Positions 24,369-37,400 of a stretch of 64,000 bases of DNA are shown piece after piece. The DNA is from Prinia subflava (taxonomy: Eukaryota > Chordata > Aves > Passeriformes > Cisticolidae), in contig NC_086258.1 of the NCBI RefSeq assembly GCF_021018805.1, forward strand, positions 16,020,692-16,084,691, written 5' to 3'. The stretch's first letter is position 1; each line of letters starts with the position of its first letter. The position numbers and the translations under genes were made by a program. The notes under the pieces were generated by a model, which saw only the letters and a list, made by a program, of their open reading frames with translations, was not told the DNA's origin and made no database searches.

Positions 24369-27300
24369 AATTTTAAATGGCTGGTTTAGATTTCTGCATG
24401 TGTTGGAAAAAATAATCAGCTACAGTTGGGTGGGTGTCTGCATGGCTAGTGAGAATTTCCACCTTCGAGACAACTTCTAAAATCCAATCAGAGAGAAAAC
24501 AAAGTAAAAAATTTGTAGGCACCATTGTGTTTGTTTTTATAGGTTTTTCCCACTAGATCTAACTGACCAGGTACAGGCAGTTCCAACCTTGTCCCAGCAT
24601 AATTCTGGGAGAGGTGAGATTCTCAAGTGAGAAAATCCATCTGCATTGACAATATATATCCATTAATAACAAGTGGCTATACTAAATGCTGCCATAATAA
24701 TACAAATACTGTAATTAACACCTAGATTCCAGAATGCTAATTAAAGTGCACCCAGGGTGAAACCCAACCTAAATGTTATTAAAGACTTGGAACAAGATGA
24801 TGAACATAGGGAAGAGGAAAGAAGGGTTTTCTGCTTTTAGAGCTGTACAGCAAAGACATGATGAGGTGGGAACTGAGTGAAGGTCCCTCAAGTCCCAAAT
24901 ATTACCTTAATCTACAGAATTTTTTTTCTGACAGAATTTTCAGATGGTCTTCTGGCAATCTTGTCCACCTTCCTTCATTTTTCAGCCCTATGTTCTATTC
25001 AGTACATTGAATTTTTGAATGTCTACTCTGAGAGCTTTCTTTGTTTAAAGAATTCTATTAAGCTCAGCATGCAGGAGTAAGGAATCATAAGCATTAGCCA
25101 GACCATCAGAAAGAACAAAAAGTTAAAAGTAATAAAGCATAAAGTGAAACAAATAATGAGGGGGGAAAATCAGATTAAAATGAAATTCAAATATACAGTC
25201 CCCTAATCTGCAGAATTTAATATAATTTATAGTCTTAATGATTCCATATACCTTCCTTATTGGATTTCCTCTATTTAACTGATATTGATGTTGTCCCAAA
25301 TGTAATTGCCCTGCACTGGTGCCAAGAGAAGGAAGCTCAGCTCCAGCAGTTTTCCAGAAACAACTTCCTATTACCAACCTCCCAGCTCCAGTAATGCAGA
25401 GCTCCCCATAACAGGACGTGGATTGTTCTCATTTGTATGCACAGCACCTCTGTGGCAGGAGCAGTCCAGGATCACATCCAAATGTCTTATGGGCTTTTTA
25501 TAGCTACAGTACATTTGATTTACTGCTGCTCCAGAAAACTGTTGTGCTTATTACCATTGTAAGCTGAGGCACTTATATCCTTTTTGCTTTTCATGTCCCT
25601 TGTATTATTGCAATTTTAAGAGGCTCCAGTGAAAGATCATCCATGAAAAAAGATCAGACTCATATTTTCAGCTTATAATTATCTCATTTGAAGACAGAGA
25701 GTATTTCCTGGCCACACCGTGGCTACAGCTCTTTTTTTAGTAATGATAATAAAATTTATGCAAAACATTCCTTTTTACTACCAACAAACAAACAAACAAA
25801 AACCTAAACCCCCAACCCACCATGAAATATTTGAGTGATTGATTAACACTTCATTAAATGCTTAATACTGTGACATATTGTTATTCCAAAGTGAATTTCA
25901 GAAACTTGAATTGCACTTAAATTGAATTAATGTTTATCTTAGATTTACAGGAACATCTGCACCCACAAGGGAAATTATTTTGGTAATTAGAAGGCAGGCA
26001 TGCTTTTGTTTGATTAGCTGACAGGGTCAAGGATTACAAACTAACATGTCCTGACACAAAGATTTCAGTAATAAAAGACCCAAGACCCAATCAAATCCAT
26101 CAAACACCTTTGCACACCTATACTGACTCAGTTTTTAATTAGCACACCTTGACTTCGTTATTACATCTACCCTAATTTATGATTTCTTGTCAAGAAGCTA
26201 AGAAAGGAAACCGTAGAACAGATTAACCAACAGTGTCAATAGTCCATCTATCTGGATGCAAAAAGGTTTATTGTAGTAAAAGTTTTCTAGGTAGTAAATG
26301 CAAAGAGAGATGATTAAAATGAAAAGTTTTCAGAGCAAACTCTTTTACTTTTTTTCCTCTCTCAGTCGTAAGAGAGTCACAGACCCAGCCAACAGTCAGT
26401 CATGAGCTCCAAGTTGCCAGAAAGAGCACAATGATTTTGAAGGAAAGTCTTCACTCCACGGTGATTACAAGACAATGGCCCCAAAATTAAAGCCTGATGG
26501 ATGCATAAGAGGGTCTGCCACATCCTCCCTTCTCCCCTTGAGTGTGAGGGATGCTGTTCTCTCTCACGCACTGATTACATATTCAAAGCTGCTACAATGG
26601 TTAGCAGTTAACCAATCCCCCTTTGCAGATTTTCATTTGGCTTCAATTCATAGGCAGAACCCATGGCTAGAAGCAAGAGACACACTTCAAGGTTATTTTC
26701 AGAGCCCTCATAATTTCACCTCGGATTTTGATCAAAAATTGCCTCCTATTTTTTTTTTCAGAAGAAAAAACCAAAAACTACTCACCTTTGGAATCGCTGG
26801 TATCCTTGAAGAAATCTTTACTTTAAAGAATAATTATTATAGCAAGGTCTACACCTCGCTCTTTAGGAATAATTAGGACCTGTAGGGATTCCAAATGATA
26901 TTAAGATGCATATTTATCATACCAAGTTAATTAACACTCTTCATTAAGGACAAAATAATTAAACTAGTCATGTTCAATGAAATTTCAGTGATAGTTGATG
27001 TCTCCAAGTAGGAAATCCAAAATACATTAGTTAGACTGATTTGTTTCTAGTCAGATTTCTACTAATTAAATGTCCTTTTTCAATTTATGTTGGACTCCCT
27101 TTTCCATTTCTATTGCCATAAAACAAAGGCCTCATAAGCTCCCAGAAACTCCTTTTGGTGTTTGCAAAACTGCTTGAAATCTCACATTTAAGTGCAATTT
27201 CTAGAAAAGTATTTATTTTACATGCATATTTTGTATTAATTTGAATTATTCCTAGACGTTCTAAAGCTTCTCCAGACTGTACCAAAGCCATCTTCCTCCC

Positions 27301-28734
27301 TCTGCCCCCACTTTGGTGTTTCCTGAGCTCTCCTTGCTGTTGGATGCTCCCTTATCAGCAAATCCTTATCAGAGCACAGAATTGTGCAAGTGGGGACCAC
27401 AAAATGACCTGGACAAGCTGCCTCTGTCCCATCTGGTATTTATTCAAATTAGGTATCAGTGTTAAAAGCAGACTCAGAGTCAACACTGCTTTGATTTCCA
27501 GGAGTGGAACTGCTGGGACAGATCCAGTCCTCTGCCTCCTTGGATGCTTTCTAGACATGGAAAGAAAAGATCCAGAGTGGAGAATGTGCAACAATCAAGC
27601 CAGAGCTGAATGATTGCACCCTCCCCTCTGCTTTCTTTTGTTTAGAGTCAGAATTAAAAAGTGATTTTTTGTCATCAGCTGCCACCTTCTCTGCACAGCT
27701 CCTGTGCACCATATGGTGCAGCTCCTGCTCAGCACAGCTGAAGCCAGGGCACGCCAGGGTCACTGGAAGGATGGTTTGGATCCAAGGTCATTTGAGATGC
27801 ATAATTTCTCCATTCAGACAGCCTGGCTAGCCTCCTATGAATAATCTCTGGACTCAGATCAGGATCCCTGATAATTAGGAGATATAGCTGGCCTGATAGT
27901 TTCTTCTTCCTCAGCCTTAAAAAGCAGTGGCCCAGTAACTGGTCATGACATGACTCTGCTTTACTGGAAAATCATCCCTTCTGAAAACACTGACTGGTGC
28001 AAAAAATAAAATTCAATACTGCTGCAAGACAACCATTTCAGACAGCCTTATTGATCTGCTGATTATCTTTTTGTAATATACAGCTATTTTGGGTTGTCAC
28101 ACAATGTTCATGTATCTGTTGGCTTTTAGAATCATGTTTATTTCTGTATCAGTGCGAAATAGATAGAAATTACTAAAAAGAGGTGCATGGCATTGATTTA
28201 GTGGTTTCTACTTCTGTGTAACAGATTTGTTTTCAAAAGCTTTATATATTTCCACAAAATTTTTCTCTGTGGTTTAAAAAGATGTTATTTCTGCCTCTCT
28301 GCTATGTGACACTAACAAGTGGGCTGTGAGTACATGATACAAATCAAATGTTTTCAGAAAAATCCATGGACGTGCTCTTCACAGAGGAGAGAATCACCAG
28401 CATGGTTAAAACTCAAACACTGAAAAAAAAAATTAAAACCCAAAAAATGTATAAATCATTGTGCTCATTGCTCCTGCCCAACCTTTTTGTGTCTCACCAT
28501 GAATAAGGTTCCCTTGATACTGAGATGTGTGACCATTACTGTGGTGGCTTCCTTTGAGGGCTGCTGAGCATCCAGCAAGATGAGATGTCCCCTTATCTAA
28601 ATGACAAGTCTGAAGGGTGGTCTGTGCCACAGGGGTTGCCCAAGCAAGAGAAAAAAGCAGCTGGGAGTGCCTGCAGTGAGCCCAGGGGGAAAAGCTGAAA
28701 AAGGGCACCTTCAGATTCTCTCAGAGAGGAGCTG
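24369..28734. other. Noncoding stretch, no gene seen
   Basis: Unique AT-rich sequence with short simple runs: (CAAA)n at about 25785-25801 and a T10 run near 26749. The longest frame is 133 codons (26475-26876, plus) with no recognisable domain. Parts (25850-26300, 26880-27080) are rich in TAATTA-type cores but I cannot separate signal from base composition. Confidence 0.55.
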
Positions 28735-28740
28735 GGGGCC
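28735..28740. repeat. Target-site duplication, left copy (GGGGCC)
   Basis: GGGGCC directly abuts LTR E and is repeated exactly at 29388-29393. Confidence 0.85.
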
Positions 28741-29387
28741 TGTAAGAGCCAGATGTGAGAGAGAGGTGCAGGGATGACAGGCAGCTCTTTTCCAAAATGC
28801 TGTTTATTGAAGCAGTCCTGGGTCCTGGGTGACAGAGCCCAGCCTAAAGCTGCCAGCTCCAGCCTATAGGCAAGCCTGAAGGCACCTTGGTTCTGGTTAC
28901 AATGCATTAAATAGTTTTCTTTACTAAACATCTTAACACACAAAAACTAATCAGCATCACACACAATACCTCTACATTTACCTATAGCCTATCATAACTA
29001 CTAACATTACTATATTATGTTCAGTTTAAGTTCAAAGTTGTTTTTCCATTTTGTTGCAGTGGAAAAGTTTTAGACTTTGTTTCTACTTGGTAAAAACATA
29101 GTTTTTGTTTGCTTACAGTATCTTTTGCTTTTCTAAGACCTACTTCTGCTTGGCAAAAACATCTTCTTTGTTTGTGGTCAACATATCCTTTGCTCTGGCC
29201 ATAAAACCTCTTTCCAACTTGACTTAACCTTTGCTTTCTTAGTTGTCCAGTAACAATTGGCTCAGCGATTTTAACTTTAGACATCCTTTATTCTTCTATA
29301 TCAAAACTTGCTTTCATTTCTAGAGAACCTTCTGCTGAAGATTAATATCTGTAAAACTTTCCTGTTAAATTTTCATCTTCCCCAACA
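28741..29387 (-). mobile_element. LTR E, solo ERVK-type LTR
   Basis: Read on the minus strand, a 647-bp element starts TGTTGGGGAAGATG and ends GGCTCTTACA, so it has canonical TG/CA ends. It is flanked by a perfect GC-only 6-bp duplication, GGGGCC. AATAAA lies at plus 28803-28808, about 65 bp from the 3' end, as expected for R-U5. The U3 part contains diverged tandem repeats of about 63 bp (listed separately). An 87-codon frame in it (29021-29284, minus) is a repeat artefact. The 6-bp duplication points to class II (ERVK-like) retroviruses. The perfect duplication suggests this is the youngest LTR here. Confidence 0.88.
29068..29200 (-). repeat. ~63-bp diverged tandem repeat in U3 of LTR E
   Basis: On the plus strand CTTGGTAAAAACAT (29086) and CTTGGCAAAAACAT (29149) sit 63 bp apart, with shared flanking segments (TCTACTTGG/TCTGCTTGG, TATCTTTTGCT/TATCCTTTGCT). 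Direct repeats in U3 are commonly enhancer duplications in retroviral LTRs. A third, weaker copy may follow near 29200. Confidence 0.7.
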
Positions 29388-29393
29388 GGGGCC
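29388..29393. repeat. Target-site duplication, right copy (GGGGCC)
   Basis: Exact match to 28735-28740, immediately outside the 5' end (minus strand) of LTR E. Confidence 0.85.
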
Positions 29394-32273
29394 CAAGTGC
29401 CAGAGAAAGAGAACTGGGAGCTGCAGCTGGGGACTGCCACCCTGGGCAGTGGCACAGAGCCCCTTCTGACCCTGCAGCTGCTGAACACAGAGCAGGCACG
29501 AGCACAGATTTGCTGATGGGGGCCCTTCCACGTCCACTTTATTTATTGGGCTGTGTCTGTGACCCTCCTGTCAGGCTGAGCATTTTCTGCCTCCTCCTTA
29601 CTCTGCTGTCACTCACTTTATTATCTTGATTTATTCTTCCATACACACACATATATAACCAAACAACCCAGCAGACTGGCAGTATTTTAGTGACATGGAA
29701 AGCAGGCAGAGACATTAATACATGGAGATCACATATGCTGGTATTTAGCCTGAGGACTCACAAGAGCTACTGAAGCATGATATGAAAACAATAAATGCTT
29801 ACGAGGGTGACCAGGAAGGAGGAGGCTGATCAAGTCAGTGCTTTGGAGAGCAGACACAGCTCTGACTCCTGATGCACCTGAGAACCTCCTTTTCATTTGT
29901 TTTTTTTTATTGACAAAGCACTTCTCCTGGGCATTAGAATAATTCTCCAAGCACAGGCTTGGAAAAGAAGAAAAGTCTTCTCCCCTCCACCCACACTTAA
30001 ACAGGGAGTCTGAAAATCTGCATCTGGGAGTGACTTTATTTCAGTCACCAAAACCCAGTTATGTTGCTGAGTGTTATCAATAAGTGACATTTTAATTACT
30101 GCCATAATAGCAACAAAACCAAGGTCACAAAGTCTCTGAACAACAGGATGCACACCTTCAGTCAGCAGGACCCATCCCTGCCAGGGAGAAAAGAGTGTCA
30201 CCTTAAAAGAGCTCTGTCAAAGGGGGATTGAAGGAGCTGCTGCAGCTGGAAAGAACTTTTCTCCTCCCTGTTGAGCACAGGACAGCGCTCTGAATCTCCC
30301 CACTCAGGTTCAGGAAATGTTAATGGGTTGCTGGGAATTGGGCTGATAAAGGGACAATCACAAGACTCAGTTTTAGTTTTCTCCTTCAGTGCTTTGGTTG
30401 GCACCTGCACCTCTGTGGCCCTGAGAGGAGCTGCTGGAGGGGTGACCTGTCTGCTTTGAGTGCAACACATGAAGCCCAACAGCACCGAGAGCCCCTCTCC
30501 TGGTGCACTTCATGAAAAAAGGACACATTAAATAGAGATTCATAAAATAAATACAGTTTTGTCAAAGCCGTACAACATGACTTTTGATTTCATTTCCCCA
30601 TGTTAAAAGCAGTGACTGAAAATCTCTTTACTTAGGATCTGGTATCCAGGCAGTGCACAAAGACACATTTGTTACACAGGAGAGAGCTTCACCCCAATCA
30701 AACAACAACGATTGGTTATGAAATTGGACAATGATAAATCTGAAGGTGACACACAATCCAGAAAGGAAAGTAGCCTTGGGACAGACAATTCACTATAGCA
30801 AAGACCTTTAACAAAATGTAACAAGGTGGAGAAGGAGCCTGACACCAAAAGCAGAATAAAATGATGGTGGCTCTCTCTCCCAACATATCCCGGTAAGCTT
30901 TGGTCCTCACACTCATGGAAGAAACCCTGTTGAGCACACAAAGACCTCAGAGCAGGAGCAGGCATCACCAGAGCAACAGCCCCAGCCAAAGCAGAGTGGG
31001 ACTGTCCTGGTAGAAGAGTCCTACAAAATTAAACTAAAAATGCACCATAGAAAGGCAATGATGTACCTGTGAGGAACAGCTGTCTTCTTTTTAAGAAGCA
31101 CTTTGGGCTCCACCTTCATCCCTTAGGCCTAGCTCGTAACTATGGGCAGAGCCCTACCCATCCAAGCTCTGCTTCCACATACATTTGAAATTCAGGATTA
31201 TTTCCTTCACCTCCTCTCCCTCATTTCAGGTCCTGGGTACCTCAGGCTGCCCCTGCCCCTCATTGCTGCAGCTCTTTATGTCACTCGTGGCTTCTTTTAG
31301 TTTGTGGCATCTTTTAGCTCATGTCTCTGCTGCTCATGGGGATGTTGAGGACTGTCCCCAGTTTCCCCCAGTGCCAGCCCTGGGGGACCCGGGGGCTCTG
31401 CTGGCCCCAGATGTTGCCCATGCTGGAGGAACACCCCTTCTCTTCCCAGCCCTTTGGCTGTCAGAGGTTTGATAGCAATCTACAGCCCCCCAGTAACCAG
31501 CAGCAGGGTTGGGTTTATTCTCCTGCTCTCTGGAGAAGCAGCTCCCACACCTTTGGGCAGACCCCATGTGGGTGGCACACCCTGTGTGGGGGAAAAAGGA
31601 GCCAAGCCCTTCTAAATCCACAGCGAGCATCCAAAACCTGCCTGGAGTGGCTGTGGGTAACTCCAGAAGTACACGAGAGCCTCCCTTTATGAGTGCCCAT
31701 CCTCCTGGGACCTTGGAAGTGAGGCTGAGGAGTGGCAGCCCGGGCTCTGGGCTAATTGGGGCAATTGCAGATTAAAGCCTGGCCCTGTGTTAATACTGTC
31801 ACACCCCCTGGGGTTGTATTTCCTTATGCCACAGCCTTCTCTGGGCTGTTTCACCTTAAAAGTTCACAAATCTAGTAAACCCCAAAGACCTCTGCTGGTT
31901 TGGCAGTTTCCTTGATCTCATAATTTCTAACACAGACACAGGAGCAAGCTAATTCTTCTCCAGACAGAATCTTTATCTCCCATGCAACACTTTAATTTTT
32001 ATAGCCTAAGTGCTGTACGTCCTTCCCCAGTCCCACCACAGGGCACTGCAGCATCCTCTGCCACTCCCTAAGCCAACAGTCTTCACAGCAAGCCAGCCCA
32101 GAGAATGAATACATATGCAAAAACTACATTATTCCTATAAGCAACCTGTGTTTTATGAATAAAGCCTGAAGACAGAACCCAATTCTCCCCGCAAAGCCAA
32201 CGTGCAAACTCCTAAATTAAAAATAAATCTCAGGCAGGTAGAAGTGCTGCTTTGGGACCTTTCTGGTGTTGCA
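29394..32273. other. Noncoding stretch, possible LTR remnant
   Basis: GC-richer unique sequence with overlapping short frames on both strands (for example 31185-31472 and 31321-31692), none recognisable. On the minus strand, 31459 to about 31700 has LTR-like features: an end in CTCTGACA, AATAAACCC about 60 bp upstream, and CATAAAGGGAGGC further upstream. The 5' end and target duplication could not be fixed, so I do not call it as an element. Confidence 0.4.
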
Positions 32274-32287
32274 GTTGCCAAGGAAAC
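32274..32287 (+). promoter_or_regulatory. RFX X-box-like motif
   Basis: GTTGCCAAGGAAAC matches the RFX palindrome GTTGCCATGGCAAC or GTTGCCATGGTAAC at 12 of 14 positions. Single motif by eye; function unknown. Confidence 0.3.
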
Positions 32288-32454
32288 CTCTTCCTTTGTG
32301 CCCAGTCAAAGGCTCTGGCTGTTTGGAGCCTCATCCCAGCTATGCCTGAATGTGCTGCAGCATCAGGATCGAAGGGAAACTGCTAGAAATTCTCTGATAA
32401 AAGAAAATATTCAAAATAATAAGGGTTTCCTGTTGAAAACACCTCTCCCTAAAG

Positions 32455-32474
32455 AAAAAAAAAAAAAAAAAAAA
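32455..32474 (+). repeat. A20 homopolymer
   Basis: An uninterrupted run of 20 A, preceded by AAAG. No processed pseudogene or LINE body is recognisable upstream and no target duplication was found. Confidence 0.9.
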
Positions 32475-34035
32475 GGGAAGGAGTAGCTGTTCTGGTGGGG
32501 GCCTCACCTTCAAAGGGGAAGGGAGAGGCTCACAGGGGCAGCTCTCTGTGTGTGATGCACTCCAGCAGTTAAAGGTGATGCATAATAAACAGCAAAAACT
32601 TAAAGGATATTTCTGACTTAAAAGTCATGCTCCTCCCCATAGCTTTGACCTGCACCAGTAGTTAAAAGAACTGTCAGGAAAGAAATAGAATTGATTCTTG
32701 TTTCATGACACTTTTCTTCTTGTACATAATTACCTAGTTCAGAGGTTTTCTATGAATTCTGTGTAGACATCAAGGGAGCCTCAAATAGAGTTGGCTTTTT
32801 TTTTTTTTTCTAGAACTGAATTATTTCCTGTGCTACTGATTAATTTTGTATGAGGAATTAGAAGAACAATTGCAGACCCACTAGAATGAGGAGGACATCT
32901 CTCAAACCTTGGCTTGATCTTGTTAAAACTGCTTAGTTGCTGTTAATATATTTAACTTTTCTGACATTGATTTACATTAGAGTCATAGCAAAACAATCCT
33001 GGTTTAATGGATTAGCCCTCATTCTTAGTCTAAAATTATTAGCACCCTCAGGTTACTTTGTTTTTCTGTAAGTGGTTTGTATTAGCTACAACATATTGAT
33101 GTGGCTTCAGTGCATTTAGCTTGCATTTATTTTAGTATGGGCTGATGTAATGGTCACCCTACATCCATCTAAAGTCAAAGCCAGGACAGGAGATTTACAG
33201 AGGCAGGGGACACAAACAAAGTAGGAATGAAAAGTGATACCCAAGAATCTGAGATTTCTTTTCAAAATAAAATGGGACTAGAAATAAACAGTTTAGAGAA
33301 ACTCATCCCACACTCTTTGGACCCGAATGACCCTTAAATCTCTTGAACCTAAAAATGTGCAATAAAAAAAAAAGTGTAACATAGAGCAGAAGAGTGTTTG
33401 GATCCATGGTGTTGCTGTGGGATGAACTGTGCCACAGAACAGGGTTCCGTGGATCTCAGTAGCTACTCTATTGTACCCCAAATTATTAATCCCAGTTTAC
33501 AGGACTGAGTACATCACAAAAAACCCAAACCAAACCAAAACCAACCAGAAAAATAGAACAAAAAAAGATCATGTGATTTGATAATTTCCTACATAATCCA
33601 GGAAGGCCTATTTAAAATGAATGTAAAGCTGATGAGGAAAATGCATTTTTTGGTAATAGCAGAAATCTCCAGTAGACATTGCAATGCATTTTAGGGAAGG
33701 AAAGAGGAAGCAAAGCATTCCTCATTCTACATGCCATTTGGCCTTTGAGAGTAAAAGCACAAGATCAACAAGGAAGAACTACTCAGAATAGAGATTATTT
33801 CAAATTTTATTGTGGAAAAGGTTCCAAAGCATTTTTAACTTCATTGGCAAGATGCAGCTGCAGACAGAAATGATTCTTGTCTTTTCCAAAGGGCAGGAGC
33901 TCTGCCTTTATTGTAGCAGTTTCAGAATGTCTGAGAGAATTTTAGGGATTATTTGTAACAAGAAACAAAATACCAGACAGCAAGTGCTAGATTAATAAAA
34001 GAGAGAGGTGAAAATACTTTCCAGAAGGAGTTCTT
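32475..34035. other. Noncoding stretch, no gene seen
   Basis: Unique AT-rich sequence with a T-run near 32796-32809 and an AACC-rich patch at 33516-33548 (listed separately). Only short unrecognised frames are present. Confidence 0.55.
33516..33548 (+). repeat. (AAACC)n-like A/C-rich patch
   Basis: A 33-nt run built of AAACC/AAAACC/AACC units. Similar patches occur at 41701-41751, 42884-42914 and 51173-51269 and, on the opposite strand, at 55871-55976. Confidence 0.75.
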
Positions 34036-34411
34036 CAACTTTTGTTTATTCCTTAAGAGAAAAGCCCTATAAAAGGAAAATCTGCTGCTTGGTGTTCCTA
34101 CAGCTCAGTTTTTATCTGGGTAGGAATGGTTGGCTCCTCCCCACTGGGTGCAGCATCTCCCAATGGATGATGGAATGTGTGATGTCACTGGTGAGCCTCA
34201 ATGGCCCATGAACAGAAGATATCCCCGAGGGTGGGCAGTGGTGACAGAGATCACAAACCCTGCCCCACCTGGTTTAACAGCTGGGCTATTGTCAGAAGAC
34301 ATCCACCCTCCTCCCCCCTGAAGTTACAAGAGATAAAGAAAAAAAAATCCCCCAACTGCTTTAAACAGATGTAATAGAATACACATTTTTTTGGTTACAT
34401 AACCCAAGACA
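34036..34411 (-). mobile_element. LTR-like element, 5' half shared with the 55.65 kb copy
   Basis: Read on the minus strand from 34411, TGTCTTGGGTTATGTAACC opens the element. Its first 230 or so bases match 55652 onward (shared TGTATTCTATT-like, CATCTGTT, CAGCTGTTAAACCAG, GGGCAGGGTT, CATGGGCCAT). Beyond GAGGCTC the two copies part. This one continues to GATAAAAACTGAGC (TATA-like, about plus 34108-34120) and GGAATAAACAAAAG (poly(A)-like, about plus 34042-34055). The right end in this orientation (low plus coordinate) is not fixed and no target duplication is seen. Confidence 0.6.
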
Positions 34412-37400
34412 GGAGCCCTCCACAGGGAGCTGTTTGGCCATTGTGGTTGTGCCACACCAGAGCCTGGTGCACGTGTCCAGTCCTTGGCAGGAGCACAGCC
34501 AGGTCCATCTGGTGCCTGCACCAACCAGCCAGCTCCTGTTGCAGATGACACAGGAACACAACAAAGTCAGAGCTGTGAAAATATGGAAAATAAACCCCTG
34601 AGAATTACACTTAGTAAGTTTTCAATTATTTTTTTTCTTTACAGAAAATAACTGTATAATCACTGCAGTGACCAGACCCATCTCATGGGAAGGAAGGAGG
34701 AACTACATGAGGAGTAGTCAAATCACTAAATTATTCTTTACTGTCTGCCACAGGCAAAGTACATTGTTATATGAGAGCCATTAGCTTCTAAGGAAAAAAA
34801 AATCCATACCATTCTCCTGTGCTGTCTTTTCATTTCCAAGGATGCTCTAATATTTTCAAGGAAGCAGTGTTGCTTCCAGGAAATCTGATTTCAGATGAAT
34901 TTGATGTCATATCTCTTATTTTCTTTCTATTAATTTCCTAGAATGATGACGTGTCACAAAGCAACTACTCTTGGTACCAGCAGCAATGGTTGGGATCTGT
35001 GTTGTCAACAATGGATTGGTAGAGGAATTCTACAATTTTTTAAACTTTTTATAAGGCATTTACAGCAAATGCCCATTGCTTTTAACATTACTGTCCTTGA
35101 TGGAAATACTTTGCATGGAAATGTTCCCTTTCAGCTGCCTCTCATCTAACCTGTGTTAAGGAAACAGTGAGACTGTTCATGAAGACTCCCACACTGATTT
35201 TTAAAAGAAAGATTGATGCTGGTTTTACTTTTGATATATAAACATCACGTGAGATGCTCAGTTTAAGAAAATCAAAGGAGGAACTTCAAAGCTGGCACTT
35301 AGGACAATTAAAAAAGTCACTGGTATTTTACATGTGACAAGACTGAGGCAGAGGTGCTCTGAGAAGACAATTGTAAATTGCCATTTGATTTTGCTACAAT
35401 TTTCCCCCAGGGAAAGAAGCAGGAGATCAATATGGCTTGTGGATCTCTTTACCCAATATATTGCTTTCACTTAGCTAAAGCTGCTAAATACTGCATCTGA
35501 AATGGCAAGGAGGAAAAAAGAGAATCTGCAAGACTCACTGAAAATTAAAATGAAGAAAGCAAACAAAAGAGACAAAAAGGTGGTTTAGGACATGTTTTAA
35601 GGTGTGCTAAGATATCACTGCTATCATCCACTATGGATGAACAGTCGGCAAAGATAAGAATGGGCATTTGTACCTTGGAATACTTTTGAAAGTTATCAGT
35701 TATGTGTCATCACTGAAGAGTGGACAGAACAGAAAATGAATTATTAACCCCTTTCTTCTCCTCTGGCATGAAAGATACCAAACTGAACATAGATCTGATT
35801 ATCTGCCCACTCTGTCTTGGAACCTCAGATTCCTTCCTTAATGCAGAATTAGCAACAGATCCAGGCTCAGGCATTGCCCAGGAGCAGCACCACAAGCACC
35901 CAGACCATGGGGCACTCTTGCTATTTCTGCTAAAGAAAAGTTTTCTCTACAAAATCACCTCAGGGTCTGAATGGTGACAGGAGATGAAGTGGCAGAAATC
36001 AGAGATCTGTGTATGGCAACACCATGGCAGAGGCTTAATCATCCCTCCCTTATTTCAGCTGCCACATAGAGAGACATCACTGAGCATCAGGATTTCAAAT
36101 GAATTAAGATTTCTTTCTTTCTTTGCTTATACAGGCAAATCATAGTCTCCTGAGCCAGGCAAAAAAATCCCAGAGATTTTGCTCTAGTAAAAGTCCAGTC
36201 CCAGAGCCCAGGAGCTGTGGGACCCTCCAGTCTAACTCATGGTCACAGGAAATCAGAGAAAGAAGAAAGTCAGAATGATGTTTCTCTCACTATGTAATTT
36301 GCTTTTCCTTGATGTCCACATATTTATAGAAAAATTAATTTGGCCTGTGCTGTAGAAATTTAAATTTCCCCATACTTTTTCATAGCCATGAAATATAAAT
36401 AACTGATCGAAGCTGGATGGTAAGACCTGAAATAGTCCCCAGCCCCATCCATCCTAGATTATTTCTAGGTCAAGATTTATCTCATCTTTCAGTAAACACT
36501 GAAGAGAAGTCAGATGAATCTCTTGCCATTTCATGGTGTCTCTAATTTTCCAACTGCTTTATTTCTACCCACCTGGTTTGGTGTGCAATTATCCCAGGAG
36601 TCACCTGGTACTTGACCAGTGCTGGTGGTGACATCTCTGCTGAGCATCAAGAGGTTTAATGTCAGCAGGAGCTTTGCAGCAGCCGTGGGAGGATATTGTC
36701 AAAATGCTCCACACCAGCTGCTCTGCTTTCCAGCCAGCAGAAAATTAATGCTTAAACCATGCTTCAGTTTAATCAAATGGAAAATCCTCCTGCAATGCAT
36801 TGCTTTCTGAAAATAGCTGAGTGACCATTAGGTTTTATGTTCACTGTTAAAACATTATGGATGCATTATACAGTTAGAGTCCAGTAAATAAGGATTTCCA
36901 CACATATTTATCTGGTTGAGCTCATCTTGACTGTTAAAAGGTGGAAATTCTCTCAGTTTGACACGCAGGAAGAGAAGAAGCAAGAAGCATAAATGCACTG
37001 GGACTGACATTTTCAAAAGTCCAGCACAAGTGTGATGCCCAAGGCTGGGAGCCAGGCACTAACATTTGTAGGAGCTGTTGAAAATCCCAACCACTGGGGA
37101 TCAGTGATCACCACTTTCCATGCAATTTCCTCTAACAAAGTGAGGTTTTACCACTTTGGGTAAAATGAGAGCTATAACCAAAAGCAGCTTTATAGGAATG
37201 GGCATCCATGCTTGTTGGCAGTCTGGTTTTTAGGGGACTGATGGACATGGCACAGACACCAGTTCAGTGGCACAGCTTTGGCTTTTCAGGCAGGGACACG
37301 AGCTGTGTGATTTGGCTGCAGATGTATTTCCAATGAATTTTGGACAGAATCCCTCTGTTTTGCCTCTGTCCTCTGTGAGGCCACATTCACAGTGGTGCAG

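Noticed and set aside
29021..29284. 87-codon minus frame rich in Lys/Gln
   Set aside because: It lies within the U3 tandem repeats of LTR E, and the repeats create the open frame.
31459..31904. Possible minus-strand LTR flanked by TTTGGC at 31453-31458 and 31899-31904
   Set aside because: The 5' end next to the second TTTGGC would be CCAGCAG, not TG, so the hexamer match is probably chance. Kept only as a note in the 29.4-32.3 kb stretch.
32202..32486. Possible processed pseudogene ending in the A20 run
   Set aside because: The 94-codon frame upstream matches nothing I recognise, there is no target duplication, and the frame runs into the A tract as poly-Lys.
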